A program made the translations under genes and the position numbers. This document shows, piece after piece, positions 7,919 through 12,824 of a stretch of 12,824 nt of DNA (positions are counted from its first letter, which is position 1; the number at the start of each line of letters is the position of its first letter). Below the pieces are notes generated by a model that searched no databases, had not been told where the DNA came from, and was given only the letters and a program-made list of their open reading frames with translations. This DNA is from Alphaproteobacteria bacterium (lineage in GTDB: Bacteria; Pseudomonadota; Alphaproteobacteria; SHVP01), in contig SHVP01000070.1 in assembly GCA_009694165.1 (NCBI GenBank), positions 1 to 12,824 on the forward strand, read 5' to 3'.

Positions 7919-9130
7919 TCACGGCAGAACCATCAGGTCCATGCTGAGCTCGGTCAGCGGAACCGCTCCGTCCTTGGTAATGTGCAAGGTGTCCTCGAGA
8001 TGCATGTGGGCCCAGCCCAACTCGTGATGCGGCATGTCGAAGCTGACCGCCATGTTCTCGGCCAACACAAAACTGCCTTGCGGCCTCACCGGTCCGTAAA
8101 GCGCAGGATTGTCGGTGTGCTCGAGCCCGATGCTATGGACCACGGCGCGGTGGTACTGCGGAAAGCCTTCGCGATGCACCACGCCGACGGCCAGCGCCGT
8201 GAGGTCGCGGATATCGACGCCCGGCTTCGCGGCCAAGCGCGCCGCTTCCCAGCCCTTGCGGATGGCGCGATAGCTCTTGGCGAAGTCGCCACCGGGTTCG
8301 CCGACGATGGCGGTGCGGCCGAAATCGCCATGGTAGTGGGAAAAGACGCCAAGCGCATCGATCATGAACGGATCGCCGCGCTTGATCGCGCCGTGGCGCA
8401 TTCCACCAGCTGAGCCGATGAGCAGATAGATGCCGTGGCCGCCCTTCTCCGCCCAATGACGATTGAACAGGCGCTCCAGTTCGTCGAGGGTGGCGCCGTC
8501 ATGCGCCGCCTCGGTCGCGGCCATGGCGGCCTCGCCGTTGACGACCGCCGCCCGGCGCAACAGATCGAGCTCGGCAGCGGTCTTGATGAGGCGGATCTCG
8601 CGAAAGATATTGGTGGCATCGACCGCCTCGAGTCCGGGCAGGCCAAGGTCGTTGAGCCATTTCACCACCCGGAGGTCGTCGGTACCGATGCGCCCCTTGG
8701 CCAATCCAGCGTCGCCGACAATCCGCTTGAGCGCCTCGATTGGCGTGCCCTGCAGCTTGCCGCGTTGGGCCGCAATCAATCGGTTCCATGCCTGTTCCTG
8801 CGCGGTCAGCGTGCTGCCCGGGCGGGTCGGGTAAAGTTCGGGCAGGGTCTCCTCGTGCCCGGCCTCGGGATCGCGGCCGACGGCGACGACGTTCGGGACC
8901 CAGGTGGGACGCTCGGTCAGCGCGTGCATCTCCGTGAGGACCACGACCAGGCCCGCTGGCGCATTCTCGGCGCGCGGCAGCACCGCAAAGTTGGTGAAGC
9001 CGCGGTCGATGCGCATCAGCGCACCCCAATAGTCGGTCAGGTAATAGATGTTGACGCGGTGGGTGGCGAGCAGGCCGTCGAGCCGGTGCTTCGCCATGAT
9101 CTCGCGGGCCCGCGGCAGGTTACACAGCAT
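7919..9130 (-). CDS. M24-fold hydrolase (Xaa-Pro aminopeptidase/creatinase family)
   Basis: The 403-residue protein has the two-domain layout of prolidase, Xaa-Pro peptidase and creatinase. The N-terminal half (LATHRVNIYYLTDYWGALMR) is creatinase-N-like and the C-terminal half is the pita-bread domain. Metal-site positions can be followed: D258 (FMIDALG), D269 (HGDFGRT), H332 (VVHSIGLEH) and E379 (HLEDT). The fourth position, usually Glu in a GM-x4-EP context, appears as D365 (NMAVSFDMP). This may mean changed metal use or a non-peptidase activity. The start was set at ATG 9130 because AGGAGG (9143-9138) lies 7 bases before it; an upstream GTG at 9157 has no such support. It lies between a 2-oxoglutarate oxygenase gene and an MFS transporter gene, so hydrolysis of a C-N bond in the operon's substrate is plausible. 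The substrate is unknown. Confidence 0.88.
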   Translation of the reverse strand: MLCNLPRAREIMAKHRLDGLLATHRVNIYYLTDYWGALMRIDRGFTNFAVLPRAENAPAGLVVVLTEMHALTERPTWVPNVVAVGRDPEAGHEETLPELYPTRPGSTLTAQEQAWNRLIAAQRGKLQGTPIEALKRIVGDAGLAKGRIGTDDLRVVKWLNDLGLPGLEAVDATNIFREIRLIKTAAELDLLRRAAVVNGEAAMAATEAAHDGATLDELERLFNRHWAEKGGHGIYLLIGSAGGMRHGAIKRGDPFMIDALGVFSHYHGDFGRTAIVGEPGGDFAKSYRAIRKGWEAARLAAKPGVDIRDLTALAVGVVHREGFPQYHRAVVHSIGLEHTDNPALYGPVRPQGSFVLAENMAVSFDMPHHELGWAHMHLEDTLHITKDGAVPLTELSMDLMVLP

Positions 9131-9137
9131 CCATCGT

Positions 9138-9143
9138 CCTCCT
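9138..9143 (-). promoter_or_regulatory. Strong ribosome binding site of the M24 hydrolase gene
   Basis: AGGAGG on the minus strand, 7 bases before ATG 9130. It lies inside the longer frame from GTG 9157 and argues that the longer frame is not the true start. Confidence 0.7.
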
Positions 9144-9194
9144 ATGGCGCGCGACACGCGCGTGGGTCAACTGTGACGGCAAACTCGCCGATCG

Positions 9195-9217
9195 GCGGCG
9201 GTTGAACGGACCGCCGC
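9195..9217 (-). terminator. Hairpin right after the 2-oxoglutarate oxygenase gene
   Basis: GCGGCGGT (9195-9202) and ACCGCCGC (9210-9217) are perfect 8-base arms around a 7-base loop. The hairpin starts at the last base of the oxygenase stop codon. No run of T follows on the minus strand. It is therefore either a weak terminator or an RNA stem that sets different levels for the genes on each side. Confidence 0.4.
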
Positions 9218-10002
9218 TAGGACCAGAACATCATCGACCGGTCCGGCATGCGGCCGATAAACGAGCCGATCTGCAAGCGGTTGCGACCGTCGCGGCCGGG
9301 GGCCACCTCGTGCGGATTGCGCGAGTTGAACAGGACGACGTCGCCGGCCATCGCCTTGTATGTCCAGTGCTCGGCACCCTCGATGACGTCGTTGCCGAGG
9401 CCGTAGCTCATCGGCGGTTCCTTCCCCGCTTCGGCTCGAACATTCCACGGGCGGTTCCATGTCGTCGTTTCGCCGCCTACCTCCGGGGCCTCGAAGAAGA
9501 GGTTCCACCCCAGTTGCGCCGTCACCTTGGCAATGTGCCAGCCCGGCGTGTTCATCGGTGCGAAGTCGACGTGGCGACCGACCCCCTTGTTGGCCCGGCG
9601 GATGATGCCCGAGAAGCAACGTCCCTCGCCCGGCTCCTCGGCAATCGTCACCGGCTTGCCGGTAAGGTCGCGCAGCCTTTGCATGAGGCGGGCTTGCGGA
9701 TCCCAGGCGCGATCGATCACGTAGTGCCAGTCGACCCAGGCTTTTTCGGCCGCTTTGAAATAGTCGGCCTTGCTCTTGCCCCAGCGATACTCGACTTGGG
9801 CAGTGCCGATGTACTCGACCGGCGCCAGGCGGTAGCGCTGCATGTTGGCCCCTTCCAGCGCGGCGAGGAACGAGCGGCATTCGGGTGCGGTCGCGAACGC
9901 CTTGAGGCGGATCGCCGGAATCTCGTTCTCAAACAGCGCCTGAAAATTCTCGCGCGTAAGTTCGAGCTCCTCGCGCCGGCGCCAGCGAAGGGGGGCATCC
10001 AT
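9217..10002 (-). CDS. 2-oxoglutarate/Fe(II)-dependent oxygenase
   Basis: A 261-residue protein with the iron-binding triad of this superfamily. HxD appears as H144-V-D146 (GVGRHVDFAP), the distal histidine is H231 (NSRNPHEVAPGRDG), and R240 or R242, about 10 residues on, is placed to bind the 2-oxoglutarate carboxylate (GRNRLQIGSFIG). Having Asp rather than Gly or Ala in the HxD position points to hydroxylation or oxidative demethylation rather than halogenation. The N-terminal 110 residues (ENFQALFENEIPAIRLKAFAT) fit the usual helical lead-in. ATG 10002 was chosen because AAGGA lies 10 bases upstream; a TTG at 10038 would add 12 residues. It is 62 bases after the flavin monooxygenase gene and 86 before the M24 gene, on the same strand, and is probably co-transcribed. 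The substrate is unknown; a soluble small molecule is likely. Confidence 0.85.
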   Translation of the reverse strand: MDAPLRWRRREELELTRENFQALFENEIPAIRLKAFATAPECRSFLAALEGANMQRYRLAPVEYIGTAQVEYRWGKSKADYFKAAEKAWVDWHYVIDRAWDPQARLMQRLRDLTGKPVTIAEEPGEGRCFSGIIRRANKGVGRHVDFAPMNTPGWHIAKVTAQLGWNLFFEAPEVGGETTTWNRPWNVRAEAGKEPPMSYGLGNDVIEGAEHWTYKAMAGDVVLFNSRNPHEVAPGRDGRNRLQIGSFIGRMPDRSMMFWS

Positions 10003-10064
10003 GACTACGGTGTCCTTCGGACCAGTATCCGCGGCCAATTATACGCGAGATCCCCCAGCACCGC

Positions 10065-11282
10065 CTATTCCTTCGGCCTCAGGTTTTGCGTCGGACCGGG
10101 CGGCGTCACCGCTAACCCGAGCGTCCATTTTCCGAACGGCGTGATGTTGACGTCCCAGTTGACGCCGATCTGCGTCGACATGACGTGCAGGTCGCGATAG
10201 GCGCGCTGCACCGGGTTGTCGTCGAACACACCCAGCGCCCCCATCATGCGCACCAATCGCTCGCACGACTGCAGGCACAGTTTAGTGATATAGGCGCGAT
10301 CGCGCTGCAGCATCACCCGCTCGCCGTCGGAGAATGACTCGCCCGCCTTGCCCTTGTGATGCAATTGCGCGTTCTGCCGGTCGGCTAACAAGCGCGCCGC
10401 GTCCAGCTCGGCCGCCGCCTCGGCCACCCGCATCTGCACCGTCGGATTTTCGGCGACCTTGTCGCGGAAAATAGCGCCGTGCTTGACCCGCGTTCGCACC
10501 ACGTACTCGTCATAGGCGCCCTCGCTGGCGCCCATAATCGGACCGAGCAGACCAGAGCCTGTGAACGGGCGAAATTCTCCGCGGTAAAGATAGTGTTGGT
10601 GGATCGCCGCGCCCGGCGGATTGACGCCGTTGAATACCGACTGCAGGACGGCGCGATGGTCGGGGACGAAGGCGTTCTTGACGTCGATGTCCTTGGTCCC
10701 GGTCCCCTTCATGCCGGCCACATGCCAGGTGTCGTCGACAACAAAGTCCACGCGCGGAAACAGGAACTGGCGTCCCTCGGCCTCGCCCTCGATGCGGCCG
10801 GCAACCATCCCCCAGGCGGAATGGTCGACGCCACTGGCAAAGCCCCAAGTGCCGTTGAGGCGATATCCACCGGGCACCTTGGTTACTGTTCCGGTCTTCT
10901 GCACCGACCCGGTCGAAATCAGGATGTCCGACGATTTGGCCCACACTTCCTCCTGCGCCTCGGCGGGAAAGCGGGCGACATAGGCCGAATGGGTGCCGAC
11001 GATGCCCACGATCCAGGCCGTCGATGGGCAGCCGCGGGCGAGCACGCGGCCGATTTCGTACTGGGTGCCCCAGTCCATCTCGTAGCCGCCGAAGCGGACC
11101 GGCTGAAAGATGCGCAGAAATCCGTTCGCGAAAAGTTCCTGCATGATTTCGGCCGAAAGGGTGCGGCGCCGTTCGGTCGCCAAGGCCTCGGCGCGCAACC
11201 TGGGCACCATGGCCTTGGCCCGTTCCAGCAATTCCGCCAAGCTCGGTCGCGCCGCTGTGACGCCGGTCGTCGCCACGTTCAT
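10065..11282 (-). CDS. Acyl-CoA-dehydrogenase-fold flavin monooxygenase (HsaA/HpaB-like oxygenase component)
   Basis: A 405-residue protein of the acyl-CoA dehydrogenase fold, closest in pattern to two-component flavin monooxygenases rather than true dehydrogenases. Markers are PVRFGGYE (61-68), STAWIVGIVGTHSAYVARFP (87-106), the WGFASGVDH stretch (146-154), MKGTGTKDI (191-199) and the C-terminal RAYRDLHVMSTQ (360-371). In HsaA-type enzymes the histidine near the last motif takes part in catalysis. The catalytic glutamate of acyl-CoA dehydrogenases is not evident. Such enzymes use reduced flavin from a separate reductase; no reductase gene is in the window. The start is ATG 11282, with AGGGG 7 bases upstream. 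It is the first gene of the four-gene minus-strand block, and its promoter should be in the 110-base gap before the divergent secreted-protein gene. It could also be a related desulfurisation or nitro-oxidation enzyme. Confidence 0.88.
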   Translation of the reverse strand: MNVATTGVTAARPSLAELLERAKAMVPRLRAEALATERRRTLSAEIMQELFANGFLRIFQPVRFGGYEMDWGTQYEIGRVLARGCPSTAWIVGIVGTHSAYVARFPAEAQEEVWAKSSDILISTGSVQKTGTVTKVPGGYRLNGTWGFASGVDHSAWGMVAGRIEGEAEGRQFLFPRVDFVVDDTWHVAGMKGTGTKDIDVKNAFVPDHRAVLQSVFNGVNPPGAAIHQHYLYRGEFRPFTGSGLLGPIMGASEGAYDEYVVRTRVKHGAIFRDKVAENPTVQMRVAEAAAELDAARLLADRQNAQLHHKGKAGESFSDGERVMLQRDRAYITKLCLQSCERLVRMMGALGVFDDNPVQRAYRDLHVMSTQIGVNWDVNITPFGKWTLGLAVTPPGPTQNLRPKE

Positions 11283-11303
11283 GAATCAGCCCCTATTGAT
11301 TGG

Positions 11304-11324
11304 CCTGCTTGTCGCAAAAGCAGG
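11304..11324. promoter_or_regulatory. Inverted repeat in the divergent promoter region, candidate operator
   Basis: CCTGCTT (11304-11310) and AAGCAGG (11318-11324) are perfect arms separated by 7 bases. They lie between the divergent monooxygenase operon and the secreted-protein gene. The spacing suits a dimeric regulator; the position, 22 bases before the monooxygenase start codon, suits repression. No regulator gene is in the window. Confidence 0.4.
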
Positions 11325-11392
11325 AAAACACGCGATCGCCCACGGCTTAGAGTTGAGGGGTGTCCTGGCAAAGGCGCAGGAAAGTCTACGGC

Positions 11393-11917
11393 ATGGTTGC
11401 TCGATCGGTCCGCATGTTTCGATGGCTATTGACCGTCCTGATGGCGGCATCGCTGCTGGCGGGGATTGGGGTCAAGGCCGCCGAAACGGCCACCCTGTCG
11501 CTGACCGCGAGCGTCGCCCAACTACTGGCGATCGCCGTCACGCCAACCGCCGCGGCCACCAACCTCAATCTTTCCGTAACCCAGGTACCGCTGAAGATCG
11601 CCACCGTCGTGGCAACGGCCAACCGGGCTTCCGGTTATACGGTCTCGGTCAGCTCAGCGAATGTCGCGTCCGCCAACTGCACTGCGCCCTGTTTCTACAG
11701 TTCGACGCTCGCGCAGCGCTTGGCCTTCGCCCTCTATCGCGGGTCGACGTCATTGAGTTTCACGGCGGGAAACGCGACCTTCGTGCAGACTGCGGCGCGC
11801 TTGGCCCTCGGCGGCGACAACTACGATGCCGCGATCGAATATGACGGGGCTACGGCGAACCTGCCGGCGGGTACCGACTACAGCGAGACATTGACCTTTT
11901 CGATCGCCGTCCACTGA
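11393..11917 (+). CDS. Secreted beta-rich protein with a C-x3-C-F-Y-S motif, family not firmly recognised
   Basis: A 174-residue protein with a clear signal peptide: basic start (MVARSVRMFRW), hydrophobic core at about 11-26 and likely cleavage after VKA29 or KAA30. The mature part is rich in S, T, A and V in alternating patterns (TLSLTASVAQLL, YTVSVSSANV, ALYRGSTSLSFTAG, ETLTFSIAVH), as in small beta-sandwich surface proteins. It has just two cysteines after the signal, C96 and C100 (NCTAPCFYSS), which could form a disulfide once exported. The C-terminal TDYSETLTFSIAVH recalls spore-coat-U/fimbrial-type domains, but I cannot confirm the family. ATG 11393 is chosen over GTG 11360 because it leaves a normal signal peptide; AGGA about 11 bases upstream is a modest ribosome binding site. 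It is the intact relative of the amber-interrupted gene at 6019-6585. No usher, chaperone or secretion genes are nearby. Confidence 0.85.
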   Translation: MVARSVRMFRWLLTVLMAASLLAGIGVKAAETATLSLTASVAQLLAIAVTPTAAATNLNLSVTQVPLKIATVVATANRASGYTVSVSSANVASANCTAPCFYSSTLAQRLAFALYRGSTSLSFTAGNATFVQTAARLALGGDNYDAAIEYDGATANLPAGTDYSETLTFSIAVH

Positions 11918-12142
11918 AGCGGACGCCGCCGGCACGCTCGGAGAGCGACGGGACGAGGCCGCCTTCTGTGGCTGACGACTGTCGTTTGCCGGGGAAATCA
12001 CGTCCACAGAGCCATCGAGCACCATGATGCCCCGCCGTAAGTGCTTCTTCCGTTCTGTCCGCTCCAGGGTGAAAAGCAGGACAGCGAAGAAGACAAACGA
12101 GCCGATCACCAACGCCAAGTAAGCTAGGTTTCCGTCGCTCAT
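11750..12142 (-). CDS. Small single-pass membrane protein with a basic tail, family not recognised
   Basis: The frame starts at ATG 12142 and ends at TGA 11752-11750: 130 residues. GGAGG (12153-12149) lies 6 bases before the ATG, one of the best ribosome binding sites in the window. One membrane segment covers about residues 7-26 (AYLALVIGSFVFFAVLLFTL). It is followed by ERTERKKHLRR, so the rest is probably cytoplasmic. The tail beyond about residue 75 is low-complexity and overlaps the secreted-protein gene on the other strand by 168 bases. Its true end may therefore have been shorter in relatives. An FNR-type box lies about 62 bases upstream, which suggests expression under low oxygen. I do not recognise the family. 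Small single-pass proteins of respiratory complexes have similar shape and control, but that link is speculative. The N-terminal 55 residues look real; the overlap makes the full frame doubtful. Confidence 0.55.
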   Translation of the reverse strand: MSDGNLAYLALVIGSFVFFAVLLFTLERTERKKHLRRGIMVLDGSVDVISPANDSRQPQKAASSRRSPSVPAASASVDGDRKGQCLAVVGTRRQVRRSPVIFDRGIVVVAAEGQARRSLHEGRVSRRETQ

Positions 12143-12148
12143 GGGGAA

Positions 12149-12153
12149 CCTCC
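12149..12153 (-). promoter_or_regulatory. Ribosome binding site of the small membrane ORF
   Basis: GGAGG on the minus strand, 6 bases before ATG 12142. It picks this ATG over the upstream in-frame ATG at 12316, which lies inside the flavoprotein gene. Confidence 0.6.
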
Positions 12154-12197
12154 GTCCAGGGAACGGGATTGCTTTGGGCGAACTGGCGGCTGGCAGC

Positions 12198-12211
12198 TTG
12201 ATCCAGGTCAA
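12198..12211. promoter_or_regulatory. FNR/FixK-type box upstream of the small membrane ORF
   Basis: On the minus strand the site reads TTGACCTGGATCAA, a TTGA-N6-TCAA match. It shares the first eight bases (TTGACCTG) with the box at 5941-5954. It lies in the 106-base gap between the end of the third flavoprotein gene and the ATG at 12142, centred about 62 bases before that ATG. A start of transcription 41 bases on would leave a leader of about 20 bases that includes the ribosome binding site. Confidence 0.65.
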
Positions 12212-12248
12212 ATTGCCTTGCGGCAGACGGTCGCAGCGGACACCGCGG

Positions 12249-12824
12249 CTAGATCGCGTTGCCGACCTGATGGCCCTCCTGGGTCGCCGCCATGGCATTG
12301 CGCGGCATATAGGCATCGCCGACGAGGTAGACCTTGACTCCGGCGGCTTCGAGCGGCGCCTGCAGCTCGAGGTCGGGCACGCGCGGCGTCGAATAGGTGA
12401 ACAAAGCGACGTCGCCGATCTCGCTCTCCCGCCCGGTCATGATGTTGCGGTAGACCAGCACGCCTTCCTCGAAACGCGAGTTGGGCGAAGGTTCGGCGAG
12501 CAGCACGACGTCGATGTCCTTGGCATAGACGCGGCGATAAATACTCTGTTGACGAACCAGCGGCTCGTCTCGGCCGATCGACTCGCGCGGCGTTAGCAGG
12601 ACCACACGGTCGAATTTGTCCTTAAGAAACTCCGCCGCCGAGTATGTGCCGTCGAGGCCGTCCATATCGAAAATGACGGCCGTTCCCGGTTGCCTTGCCG
12701 GGTGGGCAAGGACGTCGGCGGTGATTGTCCGCAGATCGAAGATGAACCCCTCGTCCCGCCAGGCCTGCGGCAGCATGGTCGGCCAGGTCATGGTCGAGCC
12801 AGTCGCCAGGACGACCGCGTCGGG
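12249..12824 (-). CDS. TMADH-like flavoprotein, C-terminal nucleotide-binding domain only (N-terminus off the right edge)
   Basis: The frame is open from the right edge to TAG at 12251-12249: 191 residues. It begins PDAVVLATGST, the usual end of an FAD-domain strand. It continues with a segment (GTAVIFDMDGLDGTYSAAEFL) matching GSVLIVDEEGGWPAISLAETL of the intact enzyme at 3938-5896. It closes with VYLVGDAYMPRNAMAATQEGHQVGNAI, matching the GDA-x-APR region of trimethylamine dehydrogenase. The barrel and Fe-S cluster would be encoded beyond the window. It is more distant from the other two flavoproteins than they are from each other, so it is probably a different subfamily with its own substrate. 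The FNR-type box and small membrane ORF follow on the same strand, so they start a new unit. Confidence 0.85.
   Translation of the reverse strand, partial: PDAVVLATGSTMTWPTMLPQAWRDEGFIFDLRTITADVLAHPARQPGTAVIFDMDGLDGTYSAAEFLKDKFDRVVLLTPRESIGRDEPLVRQQSIYRRVYAKDIDVVLLAEPSPNSRFEEGVLVYRNIMTGRESEIGDVALFTYSTPRVPDLELQAPLEAAGVKVYLVGDAYMPRNAMAATQEGHQVGNAI

Noticed and set aside
9155..9164. CACGCGCGTG palindrome before the M24 hydrolase gene
   Set aside because: Short CG-rich palindromes are common in GC-rich DNA, and nothing else supports a function.
6019..11917. The two secreted-protein genes as direct repeats of a mobile or composite element
   Set aside because: The copies are clearly diverged at protein level, and no transposase, integrase, terminal repeats or target duplication are seen.
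12143..12316. A longer start (ATG 12316) for the small membrane ORF
   Set aside because: It begins inside the third flavoprotein gene and adds an arginine-rich stretch. GGAGG before ATG 12142 marks the better start.

Overview
This is a GC-rich, densely coding stretch of bacterial chromosome. It is dominated by small-molecule catabolism genes and by one pair of short secreted-protein genes. High GC, GTG starts mixed with ATG, plain GGAGG ribosome binding sites and two TTGA-N6-TCAA (FNR/FixK-type) boxes suggest a proteobacterium, most likely an alphaproteobacterium. That placement is inference. No tRNA, rRNA, CRISPR array, insertion sequence or phage gene was seen.

Layout, left to right. Positions 1-1626 (minus) hold an Amidohydro_3/D-aminoacylase-type hydrolase that runs off the left edge. 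Positions 1728-3607 (minus) hold a decayed trimethylamine-dehydrogenase-like (TMADH-like) flavoprotein gene: its frames are shifted by a small internal deletion, it has two in-frame stops, and its barrel signature is eroded. Just upstream, at 3619-3801 (minus), is a 60-residue membrane-protein ORF. A 136-base divergent intergenic region follows. Next is an intact 652-residue relative of the decayed gene (3938-5896, plus), with an old-yellow-enzyme barrel, a 4Fe-4S motif and a dinucleotide-binding domain. An FNR-type box then precedes a secreted-protein gene (6019-6585, plus) that an in-frame amber codon interrupts.

The middle is a four-gene minus-strand block, transcribed from about 11.3 kb down to 6.57 kb. 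Its order is a HsaA/acyl-CoA-dehydrogenase-fold flavin monooxygenase, a 2-oxoglutarate/Fe(II) oxygenase, an M24-fold (Xaa-Pro peptidase/creatinase-like) hydrolase and an MFS transporter. It looks like an uptake-and-degradation operon for an unknown organic compound.

To the right, 11393-11917 (plus) is an intact relative of the amber-interrupted secreted gene. Facing it is a small single-pass membrane ORF (11750-12142, minus) with a strong ribosome binding site and a second FNR-type box. The window ends inside a third TMADH-like flavoprotein (12249-12824, minus; C-terminus only).

Taken together, three TMADH-like flavoproteins, an N-acyl-amino-acid-type amidohydrolase, two oxygenases, an M24 hydrolase and an exporter/importer fit catabolism of an N-substituted (N-methyl, N-acyl or amide) compound. 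The substrate cannot be read from the sequence. The most distinctive features are the secreted family with its C-x3-C-F-Y-S motif, present as one broken and one intact copy bracketing the operon, and the two FNR/FixK-type boxes, both intergenic.
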